Below, piece by piece: positions 1 to 11,700 of a stretch of 64,000 bases of DNA. The stretch spans positions 44,424,001 through 44,488,000 of the forward strand of contig OY754466.1 in NCBI GenBank assembly GCA_963575645.1, given 5' to 3'. The position numbers and the translations under genes are program-made. The notes under the pieces were generated by a model. The model searched no databases. It saw only the letters and a program-made list of their open reading frames with translations, and had not been told where the DNA came from. The DNA comes from Xanthostigma xanthostigma. Its lineage: Eukaryota; Arthropoda; Insecta; Raphidioptera; Raphidiidae. Every line of letters starts with the position of its first letter. The stretch's first letter is position 1.

Positions 1-538
1 AAAAGTTCTTTTGGTTTGAAAATCAAAGGGAAATTAATTTCGACTTTTGAAAATAATAGACCTACACATTCAGCTACTGACCGAAGGCAAGAACTCAGAC
101 CATAAAAGAAAATAATTTTTTGTACATACCATTGAGAATAAAAATTGTTGACTGGATCTCCAAAAACGTCTCTGATATTATAATATTAAAACAAAACTCA
201 CTGAAAATATATAGATTTAAATGTTCACATTTTTAGCACTGAAAAATAAATGAATATCTTAAATAATTCAATTTATAAAAACGTTTTTCACTACACCACA
301 GTACAGACATATAAGAACGACTAAAAACGAATTTAAACACGTTGGGTCAAAATGTAATTATTATATAATCAGTTGTAGAGATACCCTATGTAAGAATTGT
401 AGTGCAAGATACACACGATCAGATTTTTCTTTGACTATATTATCTATGCGAGCAATTTCGATGGCACTATTTACTACACACTATTCAACTAAATTTTTAT
501 AAAAACTCACAATTCTAACTATATGAACTTGTCTATAG
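1..538. other. AT-rich stretch, nothing recognised
   Basis: No open frame with coding character, and no inverted or tandem structure that I can see. Confidence 0.5.
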
Positions 539-931
539 CAGTGATGTCAAAGATACGGTCCGCGGGCCACATCCCGCCCTCAAGCCATCTCAATTCGGCC
601 CGCCACCAGAATCTATCCTAGAGTGAGGATTTTAGACGGCATTCGATGCCACTACGTACTTTTAAAATTTCGCGCGCTTTATTTATGACTAACTTGCGGG
701 ACGAGTGTGCTCTACGCGGTGCGCCAGGCTAACATATGACAAAAACAAGAGACCTCAGGTGTCTAGATCCTCAAGCTCAAGATAAATTACCTTTATACCT
801 ATGAAAATTGATTACTAAATAAAGAAAGGTGTTAATTTAGTATGTGTTTTAGTTTTTATTTAGAGTCTGGCCCGCTAACACACCTCGAATCTTATAAATG
901 GCCCTTTAGAAAAATCAGTTTGACACTCCTG
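539..931. mobile_element. hAT-type MITE, 393 bp
   Basis: The ends are CAGTGATGTCAAA and its near-complement TTTGACACTCCTG. The flanking octamers GTCTATAG and GTTTATAG differ at one position, as expected for an aged 8-bp hAT target duplication. The interior has the GGCCCGC-type subterminal motifs common in such elements and no transposase. Confidence 0.8.
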
Positions 932-1654
932 GTTTATAGGACGTTAAAAATGTTGGAAACTTAAATTGCAAAGCTATGCACAATATACGGAATTTCTAAA
1001 AGGCTCATCAAATTCAATCTGCCATTCTCGTTTAGAAATTAGACATATAATATGTCGTCGTGTACCTATAAGTGTGACGTCAATTTTGTAGTATATACAA
1101 ATAAGGCAAGGCTCATTTAGTGATTACTCACGTGTGTGTTGTTCACTACAAGTCTGACGTCACACTCCAAGCCAGCACAGAGGGCAGTGTTTTTTGACAA
1201 GTCAAAATATGCAATTTTATAAATTGAGATAATATATCAACATTTTCTTTTTGTAAATACAAATACTTAATTTCTGATTTCTTATTTGATAAATTAAACG
1301 TGTTTGTAACCGGTTTTTTCACATCATGCGAGAGCTAATTTTTAGCACTTACAAATGTGGTAACTCATTCTGTCGCGATAGTGGAATGATTCGGGTTCAC
1401 GTCATTGTTTGAAAAATATTTTTTTCTAATTATAGCATTGTCATAATGGTTGTGTCTTAACAATGTTAACAGCAAACTTTAAGATCTCTAATTGATAAAA
1501 TGTTTGTAGCTTCTGGTTAATATCCGAACAAAGCTAATATTATTGTCGTTTCTGTGTTTCTACAAAGACGCTCTGAAGATATTTGAGTTCTCATTATTGT
1601 TTAAAGCAATTAAAACAGAATTCACGAATTATTGAGAGCTATATATATATATAT
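932..1654. other. Unannotated AT-rich spacer
   Basis: No gene seen. Short direct motifs containing GTGACGTCA-like sequence occur near 1075 and 1150. Confidence 0.4.
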
Positions 1655-2552
1655 TATATACAGAATGAGTCAGACCAGCCGTACCGTTCGTTTTTTTCGA
1701 AAACGCGCTTAGTCGTAGAAAGTTGTGTAAAAAATCTGCATTATAAAAGCCCTAATGAAGAATCAAATGGTGATATTTTTTTCCCCGAAAAGGTCGGCTT
1801 CCCTATTAGTTTGCTCCAGAATGTTCATAACTTCGGAATATTAAATGGCACGATAGGTGGAAAGTGGTATTGTTGAAAAGATCTTTAAAATATAAGCAAG
1901 TTTTGTAGGACATTTTTTTTTATTACTGCCACCCATGTTAAGTAATATTCGTTCGAAATTATTAAATTAACATGTCATAATAACGAACTTAATTTTAAAA
2001 GTTGGCATTTAAAATCTAGTTCCCTAATTAAACAATAATAAATGTCACAATAAGTTTTCAATAATTGCAATAGTTTTTTTTTTGTCGGAAAATACTTCGA
2101 GGTACCCATAGCATATCTAGAAGAGCTCATCAGTGTTTAGAAGTAAATGGAAAACAGTTTAAACATTTATGGCATTGTTTAATTAGGTAACTAGATTTTA
2201 AATGCCGATTTTTAAAATTCAGTTCGTCATTATGGCATGTTAATTTAATAATTTCAAACGAATATTACTTAACAGGGGTGGCAGTAACAAAAAAAATGTC
2301 CAACAAAAATTGCTAATTTTTTAAAGATCTTTTCAACAATACCACTTTCGACCTGTCGTGCCATTTAATATTCCGGAGGTCTGAACATTCTGGAGCAAAG
2401 TAATAGGGAACCCGACCTTTCCGGGGAAAAAAATATCACCATTCGATTCTTCATTAGGGCTTTTATAATACAGATTTTTGACACAACTCTCTACGATTAG
2501 CCGTTTTCTAAAAAAACGAGCGGTACGGGTGGTCTGACTCACTCTGTATATA
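1655..2552. mobile_element. Foldback element with ~390-bp arms
   Basis: The left arm 1655-2050 and right arm 2165-2552 are inverted copies starting TATACAGAATGAGTCAGACC / GGTCTGACTCACTCTGTATA. The termini resemble the TATACAGGGTG class of insect foldback MITEs, with a likely TA target site. Each arm carries the same open frame of about 65 codons ending in KWYC-stop (1697-1876 plus strand; 2333-2518 minus strand). Confidence 0.8.
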
Positions 2553-3425
2553 CAGTCAAGTAAATTATCCGTGTATCACACAATGCTAAGAAGTTACTAG
2601 AAGGAAATGGGATATTTTTCTTGTAGTGTTGGCACTCGGTAGAAGCGTTAATTATTATTTTCTACGTTTTTCTGCCCTTTATTCGCTTTTATTTTTCTTT
2701 CATCTACGTTTTCCGACAGTAGAGGTGTTTGTCTTTTTTTAGTTCTAATTAAAATTGAAATCATAATTGAATTGGACAAAAATATCTTTGCTACTGTAAT
2801 AAAGTATTAATTAAATTTTAATTATTATTTTATGAGGTGGAAATGAAATAATATAACATTCGTATTTTGTTAAAAGAAAGTCTCATTACTTGAAAAAATA
2901 ATTTGTCGAAATAATAACAAAGCCATTCTATCTTAAAAATGACAAAAAAAGTATGCGTGTCAACTTTTTTCGGTAAACGCAACCGCCCCCAGCAGCTGAA
3001 TGTGCCGCATCCCTACCAAGTTTCAATAAGAAAGGAAATATAAAAATTCTCGTTTTCGCGATGTTGCTAGCTCTTATCCTATTTTGCCAGTTCTCGGATA
3101 AGAACCTGGGACGAACCTTGTCATAGAAGATGCATTGAAACGCTATATAAACAACAAGAGCGTAGATACGGGGGGTTAAGAAGTGTAATCCCCCCCCCCC
3201 GATCATAATAATTAAAAATAAAACTGAAAATATTACGAATACCTAACTAAAAAATAAAATTTAGAAATACTTCCTGAAAAAGAATTTGAATCCCTCCTTC
3301 GTGCGTATTACTGTGTGATTATATTAATAAAACTTGAAAAATATTGATTTTTTTCCTTTACTCCCCCCCTGAAAAAAAATCTATGTATAAATATCCACTT
3401 TGGTATAAGCTGGGCCGGAAAGGTG
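2553..3425. other. AT-rich spacer
   Basis: It contains a C11 homopolymer run near 3190 and a second C-run near 3364. No gene is supported. Confidence 0.4.
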
Positions 3426-3798
3426 CAGGGGCGTAGCCACCGCCGTATCAATTATACGGGGCCCCCGGGCCACGGGGGCCCCCAACGTGCGTAAGCAAAA
3501 ATTAATAAAAACTTCCCAAATTTTTGTCACTATTGTCTATAGAGGCAGAAACTTTAGAAAAACTAGTCATCATCAGCTATAAATGATTTAATAAAAAAAA
3601 GGCAAGGAGAGTGTATATTTAATTTGAATTGTTTGTAAAAATTTTGAAAAAAGTGACAGATAGATAATTATGATGAATAAATATTTCTTTTAATTTTATG
3701 CAAACATTTTTTTTTCTTTTGTGAGAAATCTTTACCCTTCCTAAGAGCCCCCAAACAAATTTTTATACGAGGCCCCGCCAAGGCACGCTAGGCTTCTG
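3426..3798. mobile_element. hAT-type MITE, 373 bp
   Basis: It starts CAGGGGCGTAGCCACC and ends GGCACGCTAGGCTTCTG. The flanking octamers GAAAGGTG and GAGAGGTG agree at 7 of 8 positions. A second copy enters the window end at about 63878 with the same order of motifs (CAACGTGCGTAAGC, then GTCACTATTGTC). Confidence 0.8.
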
Positions 3799-4099
3799 GA
3801 GAGGTGTGTAAAAAAAAGGAATAAATGATATATATTCTAAATAGTATAATAAAAGCTATTTTATTTTTTTGTAAATTACATTGTTATACAAAGAAAAACA
3901 TAGCACCTCTAATTTGAGTGAGTTGAAACATTTTCAAGCTTTATTTATAATTCTAAAATAAAAAATAAAACGGAATATTACGCTATTTTAAAAAATATAC
4001 TGAAATTGAGTTAGAAAAAATCTAAGTTTCGGAAGCTAACATTACAGATTTAACCAGCTAAATCACGTAAAACCGCCATGTTCTTAGTAGGCACAGTAT

Positions 4100-4373
4100 C
4101 AGGCGCGGTCGCAGCCTGAAATTTTGGAGGGGGTCACTCACTACACTAATAAAAAATAGGTATCTGGAATAAAATAAACGTTATTGCACAAGACACAATT
4201 TTATTTTATACATTACCTATAAAACAAATGGAAACTATAAATTTGTCGCTGTTAGGGGATAGCTAAAAATTTCCTTTTATTATTTGGCAAATTTTTGAGA
4301 TTTTCCAATTTGACCTTAGATTTTGGAGGGGGTCATGTCCTTTGTGACCCTCCCCCCCTTCGGACCGCGCCTG
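4100..4373. mobile_element. hAT-type MITE, 274 bp
   Basis: The terminal inverted repeat CAGGCGCGGTC / GACCGCGCCTG is flanked by a perfect 8-bp duplication CACAGTAT. The interior has GGAGGGGGTCA in two places. Confidence 0.9.
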
Positions 4374-4549
4374 CACAGTATCCGTCGTGTAGTAAAATTA
4401 GGGGTGAGATTAGCACGTGTTTAAGACAGCTGTATTCGAGGTCCAAGAAATCGGCTGACAACGAGCCGAAAGTCGAGTGAATATCCTGTTTTTTCTATAT
4501 ACTGTGCTAACAGTAGATGATAATTTTATTGAATGTATGGAGACAGAAA

Positions 4550-4760
4550 ATATATATGTCACCGTAAAATTGTAAATATCGTTAGGTTGTAATCTGTCTC
4601 GCGAGATTGTGAACTGTCGAAAGATTGTGAACCTCAACGTACTGCTTACAATTTAATGTATTATTATTACGTTGAGGTTCACAATCTTTCGACAGTTCAC
4701 AATCTCGCGAGACAGATTACAACCTAACGATATTTACAATTTTACGGTGACATATATATA
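4550..4760. mobile_element. Foldback element, near-perfect ~90-bp arms
   Basis: The left arm (4550-4639) and right arm (4666-4760) are almost exact inverse copies that begin TATATGTCACCGTAAAATTG. The loop is 26 bp. The low divergence between the arms suggests recent origin or gene conversion. Confidence 0.8.
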
Positions 4761-6859
4761 TAAACATAAAAAAGAAAGTGAAGAATAAAAAAACTAGTTG
4801 AAAAAAGCGCCCGAAATAAGAGGAGATAAAAATAAATCAAAGTACCTAAGTGAATGGAAAGCCCTTTTTCGTGAACCCAGCACCAGTAAAAGAAGATAAG
4901 AAAGATGTCAAGTTCGTATTTACTGTTAAATACATTTTCTTTTTAAATGAGAGAACATTTACTCTAAGCTAAAACTTAACCTTTAGAATACCGTAATTCT
5001 CTGTGAACCAATGACTTATAACGCATGAATTTCGAGGATTGACGAAAAAATTTGTTACAAACATTCTAACATTATAGAGTTTGATGTAGGTACTTATATC
5101 AACGAATTTATTTAAACAAAAAAAAAATAGTTCTATCAACTGTATTCATTTGTTCTCACGGTATGGAATAAATTTGGTTCAAGGAACGATGGTATTGAAA
5201 TGGTTAGATACACTATAAACATAAGAAAGTGTTAAATACAAAAAAAGTCCTAATTCTTCAGTCAGCCACATTGTATTACAAAAAGAGTTAGTAACAAAAA
5301 TAATATTTATATATTAAAAATGAAAGTGGCCAAGTGAAAAACTAGGATTAAAAATTAGCCCATTAGTGTCCAAAATCGGTATTTAAAAATTGAGCATGTC
5401 AAGAATATTTCACCTCACGTAAACAGAAAGAACACTAATGGAATCAAAAATATTCTTTTTCCATAACCAAATTTGAGCATTTTTTGTTCACAAATACATG
5501 TATTTTATTGATATTCACTAAAATATTATAATTTCGATTTTTTGAATACAAAAAAAATCCTCAAATATACACCCATTACATTTTTTTTCCACTTTTCCAT
5601 TTATATGTTATCACAGCTTCTAGTTATATTAAGAAATTAAAAGCATTTTTGTAATTATTTTTTTTTAATCATTTTTTTCCCTATAACTAATATTGCGTTT
5701 TATCAAAGATGCCTCTATTTTTATTCATATCATAAAAAATTATTATAATGAAATATTTGAATCTGCAAGTATTTTATACAACTTTTCAATTCATCTTAAA
5801 AAATCGTGTAAAAAATAGTATAATAAAAATTTTAGCTTAATCGTGACTAAAGTCTTCCATACGTTATGGAATATTCTAGAACTTTTTATAAGAAGAAGAA
5901 GACATTTTTGTTTTTTTGCTGTGTTCAACTATTTCATTATGCAATGATTATTTTTAAGGTATTTATCTTCCCAAGCCTTTGTAGCAAATTTGTATTGGCT
6001 GTGTTCTTCTATTTGGTTATTTCCATCAAAATGATGGGAGGCGCATACGCATCGTCAATTTTCTGTGTAATAGACTGCGCGTGCGTTACCATCATTTTGA
6101 TAATCAAAATGAAGAGACACTCAACGCATCCATTATCTGATATACGGTGTTTAGATACAGTGACGTAGTAGACCCTGTATTCAAAGATTTTTCTTGGGGA
6201 AGGAAGGACTGGTGGCCTGCTTTGCTAGTAGTCCCCGTTTTTTGCTACATCTTATAGACAAGATAAGACCAACATTGAAAAAATAAATCCAACAAAAAAT
6301 AATGTTAAGAGACAACTACATTTAATTCTCCATGGACAAAAAATTAATAATTTCAAAGCCTATAATATTGTTAATAATAATTATTATTTATTGAAATTAG
6401 GAATGTATAGTTAGTAGCAACTAAAATTGGCACTGTCATTTTTTATTCTACTCCTTTTTTTATTTTGAGAATACTTGTCAGTTTTCCCGTTAAATATGTG
6501 TTAATTACACAATGACGTAAACTTTACGTAACTGTTTGAACATTTTCTACGAAAAAAATTCAGTAATTTTAAATCCCATCATTTAAAAACTTAAATTATG
6601 TAATTCTTCAAAATACATATTTTATCATTCCGAAATGGTAGACCAATTATTTAGTTCGGAAACTGAAATGAACTGAAAGCAAAACGAACATTAAGTACAT
6701 AATCAATCAGTACGTACAATCATCAATTTCAAATCCCTATCAGTTAAACGTTATCGTTAAAATCATCTGTATTCTCAAAACAAATCCCCCGACTTCGAGA
6801 GAAACACATTGATGATACAATCTTTAAAATGTGTTTCTTAACTTAAAATCAGTTGAAAT
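4761..6859. other. AT-rich spacer downstream of the ZP-N gene
   Basis: No gene seen. The open frame at 5866-6168 has no recognisable domain and includes part of an imperfect inverted repeat (about 6025-6110). The 3' UTR of the ZP-N gene must lie below 6860, but no poly(A) signal close to the stop is clear. Confidence 0.4.
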
Positions 6860-8734
6860 CTATTTATAGCTTATTTCGCTATCGTTATCGTCTGCGAACC
6901 AGTTGCCCTTGCTCTGGAAGCTGGTTGTCGTTTCGCTCACATATTGTTGTGACATCATCCGCGATGTCATGGCGCCTCCTCCTTGCGTCAATTGATGTTG
7001 ACTACTGCTGGCCGCTTGCCATGCCGCCATACTGTTACCACCCTGAAGAGGTGGGGGTGGCGCCTGAGCTCTCAACTGCGGACGGATGCGTGTACTCCTC
7101 TGCGATTTCGGTGTCGTTTCCGGCGACGTGAATTCGCTCGCCGTATCATAACGAACTGGAGCGATCCATCTTTCTGTAAATTCGCTCGCCGATCTGGCAA
7201 GACTCGGTTGACTCAACGATCTGACGAGTGATCGTTGACTCGAAGCTCGATCGAGTCTGTATTCGTGTACGTCTGTTTCGTCATCATATCCGCGATGATA
7301 ATAACTCGACGCGTCTGACTGACTGTCTATGTGATCTGGTCGGGCGAAATCGACTATAACTTCCGACATTGACCGAAGATCAGCCTCGCTACGATAACTT
7401 GATCGTGAACCGCGACGGGCATGTATTTGAGGCACGACACCGGCCGACAACGGAGCTTCATTGTTCGTCAATGTACGGACGCTACTTCCTCCGTCCGAAT
7501 CGTATTCGTACAATGTCGGCAAACTGCTTCGACGACTTCGGGTATCCCAATCTGATTTCTTGCGATAACGTCCAGGAGGACCAGTATTCTTCGGTGGTCT
7601 TTCAGGTGGACTTAAAATACGAATTATCACATCCCATTTGGGCGGTTCGAATAAGCGTTCGTAACGTTGATCACGTCGAATACGTTCGTAATCTTCTCGA
7701 ACGACTGCCTCCGTTAAGAGTGTACGCAATGTTGATTCAGTTGTAATGATTTGACGCCATTTAACTTTGTCTTGGGTTGACAATTGTGTTTTTAATATTT
7801 CAGTTGTTTCGTCATCGAATTCGTCAGGTTTAAGAATGCGAATCAGAACATCCCAATTCGGAACTGAAGGATTTTCGATGGGAATGTCAAGTGTAGAGAT
7901 ATAGTTCTGAGAAGATTTTTGGACTTCGTGATTTGCCGTAAATGTTTTCATGGGCGGTTGACCGATATTGCCAACAAGTTCTGGCGAGTAAAGATGGATG
8001 TTTGTATCATTAACGAAACTCTGAGGTGGTAAACTCATTTGGGCTCGTTCTGGTTTAGGAGTCAGTGTTAAACCGCTAGCTGAGGAAATATCGGAGAAGT
8101 TTTCCCATTCGGGACCGTCTGGACCTTCGCTGGCCGGTAAATTGCGAATAGTTACGTCCCATTTCTGATCATACTGGGGTTTGGGTCTGGTGTGGTATTC
8201 CGTAATCAAACGTCTGTGGCGCTCAATATCTTCAATCGTTCGTTTTTCTGTAACCGTTTTCAAGAAAACGTCATCAACAACGTGTGACGTTATTTCTGGT
8301 TGGTGTCTTGGCAAAGCCACTTCCGTTGTGTATTGAGGAATAATCGGGGGAGGAGGCGGTGGACTTGGAGCGATGTATTTGCTGTGGGACGAATCGACCA
8401 TTTCCGTCATAGAATGAGTATCGGTCATTTCAGTATTAAGAGAAGCAATTGATCTCGCTGAAGATACTGGAGGTTCGTCAACTTCATCAACATAATGCGA
8501 TTCTTCTCTTTGACGTTTTTCTTGTTGATGTCGCATAATGCGAGAATAAACTGGAGCTGGCTGAATGTATTTCGGAGGAGCATGGATTTCTGGAACATAC
8601 GTGAAATGAGTGCGCTGCATATCTTCCTCGCGTTGTTCGAGAATTGTCGATAAGTTTCGCGCGGCGATCGATGCTTCGGTTTCGGAACTCGATGGCTGTG
8701 GACTTGGTGGCGCTGCTTGACGTTTCACACGTAC
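6860..8734 (-). CDS. ZP-N gene coding exon 6 (cytoplasmic tail, stop)
   Basis: It encodes 624 residues from VRVKRQAAPP to DSEISYK and the stop codon at 6862-6860. The open frame is far longer than chance for this AT-rich DNA and its GC is clearly higher than that of flanking DNA. Three WDVxIR motifs, two proline runs (PSPPPPPP and APPPPL) and a Ser/Arg-rich region (about residues 720-850) are visible. The acceptor is TTGATTAATTAG|GTACG. Confidence 0.9.
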   Translation of the reverse strand, partial: VRVKRQAAPPSPQPSSSETEASIAARNLSTILEQREEDMQRTHFTYVPEIHAPPKYIQPAPVYSRIMRHQQEKRQREESHYVDEVDEPPVSSARSIASLNTEMTDTHSMTEMVDSSHSKYIAPSPPPPPPIIPQYTTEVALPRHQPEITSHVVDDVFLKTVTEKRTIEDIERHRRLITEYHTRPKPQYDQKWDVTIRNLPASEGPDGPEWENFSDISSASGLTLTPKPERAQMSLPPQSFVNDTNIHLYSPELVGNIGQPPMKTFTANHEVQKSSQNYISTLDIPIENPSVPNWDVLIRILKPDEFDDETTEILKTQLSTQDKVKWRQIITTESTLRTLLTEAVVREDYERIRRDQRYERLFEPPKWDVIIRILSPPERPPKNTGPPGRYRKKSDWDTRSRRSSLPTLYEYDSDGGSSVRTLTNNEAPLSAGVVPQIHARRGSRSSYRSEADLRSMSEVIVDFARPDHIDSQSDASSYYHRGYDDETDVHEYRLDRASSQRSLVRSLSQPSLARSASEFTERWIAPVRYDTASEFTSPETTPKSQRSTRIRPQLRAQAPPPPLQGGNSMAAWQAASSSQHQLTQGGGAMTSRMMSQQYVSETTTSFQSKGNWFADDNDSEISYK

Positions 8735-11700
8735 CTAATTAATCAAAATATAATATTTCAATTTATTTCAAGACACATTTACCGCACGCAAGTAATATCC
8801 TTCCATCGTACTACACGTGTTCCTTGAAAAGTAAAAAGATACTAACCTGAACATCGAATTTAGGTTGAGGAATTTCGTGGGCGATTTCTTGTACGAAAGC
8901 TTTGTTTTCAAAACTTCCGGCAGAAGAAGCTGGGATTGATCGAGTATCGACATCTTCAGCTTCCGAATGAGATTCGGAAGGATAATCGGACGGCAAGGTG
9001 TCACTGATAAGAGGTCCTTCGCTACCAGAACTACTAGCGGTAGCGGCGATTGGAGCATGTGCTCTCGGAATCTTCAAACCTTCGAAATTCGAAATGTTAC
9101 CTGGAAAAAGAAATCGGTACATTATATTTTCATGGTTTCGTTTGTTTTTTTTTTAAATTTCATGATTTTTTGATCTTACCAAGTGAACTGCCAGATAATT
9201 TGGTGATTTCCGAGCCACTCATTACCGATAATGGATGGCGACGAACGACTGTCAGATGACGTCTTCGGAGACAATAATAGGAGACTCCAAGACCCAAAAG
9301 AAGAAGCGAAAGGAACATGATGGTGCAAATAATCAGAAGAATTTGTAAACCACTTGGCCGATTAAGTAACGGTGCCGGTTCCACAACTTCCGGTCTTAAG
9401 CTGTAAAAAATACCAATTTGTCAATAAAATACGTGAAATGTGTGTTCAGTAAATATCTTAATAGTAATGCTTGATTCATTGATTGATTTTAATTTCACAA
9501 TATACTAAATTTAAAAAAAATGACTACGACAGGATAAAAGTACAAAACAAGTTTTAATTATTAGGATTCATAGCCTTGATCACCGGGATGTTGTCATTTA
9601 CTTATTGTAGATTATAACAGACGTTTGATAACTAAGGTCAGTAGCGTCTTAATTAAATCGCAAAGTTCATCAATCAAATTAAATTAAATGACGCCACAAA
9701 ACATCCGAGAGCGGAGGTGGGATTCAAACCCACGACAGATTAATAATATTTAAAGGTCATCATGTTAACCGTTACACTAAACTGTTCTCTTAGGATGTTG
9801 CTATTGATATGACGTTAAAACGAAGCAAAATGTCTGACACCTCGAATATGTCGACATATTTGAGGTGTCAGACATTTTAAATGGTTCATGTTATTTGTCA
9901 GAGAACATTATTTTAGCGTTTTGGTTGAAGTTTTTAAGATATCCAATTAAAAAAATAAACAATATCTATAAATTTTTACATGTCGTCAAAACGACATCTT
10001 TCGGAAAGTTTAGAGGAAAAACGCCCCAAAATCAAGAAAAGTCATAGAGAAAATAGGTGTCAGACTAGGCCTAATGTAGCCATATACAAAGTTTGGGGAG
10101 AGTATGTATCAATAAAATTTCTGCCGACGGGCACTCTGGCTATTAGTTCCTAGGTTTCTGAGAACAGATGGGACTACTGTTATAAAATAATATAAAAGTG
10201 TGATTAGTAATTCATATTAGGCTTAAGTAACTCTTTCGGTGGCCTTAAAAAATGACGAATTAAACTGAAAACTAAAAATATCAAACAGTATTTATTTCAA
10301 TGGCTAATATATCATTACGATTAAATTCCAGTATAGAACATATTTTTTTCTAAGAATTAGTGAAAGCATTACATTAAACGATTATATTAGTATTTATTTC
10401 GCTTCCATATGCTTAAGAACTAGCTTTACTTCCCGGCTTCGCACGAGAAGAATTTTATTTGGCAGCGATCCCCTAATGTCTCGTACATTTTTTACAGCAT
10501 TTCTTAGAGTTTGGGAATCTTTGATATATAAGTAGGCTTTGAAACAGTGAAATAATTTTAGAAATCGATTCAATAGTTTCTGGGAATACCCGCGGCAAAC
10601 AAACATACACATATTTCATCTTTATAATGCTAGTCTACTCGTAGATAAGATGAAAGACGTCTTTGCAACAGTCAAAGCAAGTTATTGGACAATAAAACGG
10701 AATCATAGTCGATATAAGTGTCTGCTGTGTAGGTTGGCAATACTTGTCTCTCCTTTGTGTAGGTTGCCACTAGTGGTATGTGAAATGAATTTATTTGTGA
10801 CTTAAAAGTCTTTATGTTAATGTACTGACCAGCCTTGAGTTGGACAACCCTTGTAGGTGTATAAACCGCTAAGCAATTCGCCCACTCTCATTATAGCAAT
10901 ATATATATCGGAGGCCACAAGGCGAACTCATTTATGTCACATCTATGATAATTTTTGAAAACATATATCTCGGGTTAGATTGATTCGTAAAGTTAATTTT
11001 TCCAAATACGAGTGCAGAAAAGTAAAATTCTATAGGTACTATTAGTTGTTTTGTTTTCATTTCAAGTAGATTATTAAAAATTTTTAACATTTCACTTGTG
11101 TAGCAAACTTCACTTCTAAATCAAAATAAATTTCCTGTGAAAATTTTTAATCTTATAAAATACAAGGAAATAACTAGTTTATTTCTGACACATTCACAAA
11201 ACAAAATACAGCTGATTTTTTTTATTTTCAAAATATCCGGAACTATATAAAGTTTAGAAAAAAAATTGTTAACGAAACTTTCTTGAAATAATAAATATAA
11301 TAATAAACCGTTATGAAAAGTATACCGACCAAAAACGATGTCAGACGCGCGATAATGGTCTGCCATTGTTATTTTTCAATAATAATTATAATATATTATT
11401 AAATTTCCAAATGACAGACATGGGCAAATACACATGAAATTAATCAAATTTCGATACCTGTCGCATCTGAGCACGGGCTGCGACGACCACGCTGGGTTTA
11501 GTGAGTCCCCACCCCGTGTATGGTAGGAATAGGAGACTCACTGTGTAAAAATTCAGGTCTAGTCAATTACATACACTGAATTACGCCGTGGATATTTAAT
11601 ATACTGCAGTTTACCGGTCCCATGGGATCAAGATGGCGCTGTTTGAAGTTTGTTAACCAGTCCCATAAGATCATTGTGGTAATCAAGGATTATTAAATCT

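Noticed and set aside
5866..6168. 100-codon open frame with hydrophobic stretches
   Set aside because: AT-rich DNA gives Phe/Ile/Leu-rich frames by chance; part of it is an inverted repeat and there is no splice or domain support.
7369..7746. 125-codon open frame antisense to ZP-N exon 6
   Set aside because: It is a shadow of the real minus-strand coding exon, whose frame is longer, in phase with five other exons and domain-bearing.
9707..9795. Functional tRNA gene
   Set aside because: A- and B-boxes are present, but no 7-bp acceptor stem or proper anticodon arm can be drawn.
11454..11540. Possible small minus-strand exon ending ARAQMRQ with acceptor and donor-like sites
   Set aside because: The natural acceptor puts a stop in the needed frame, its inclusion would break the exon 3-4 phase, and the segment has a hairpin typical of a repeat.
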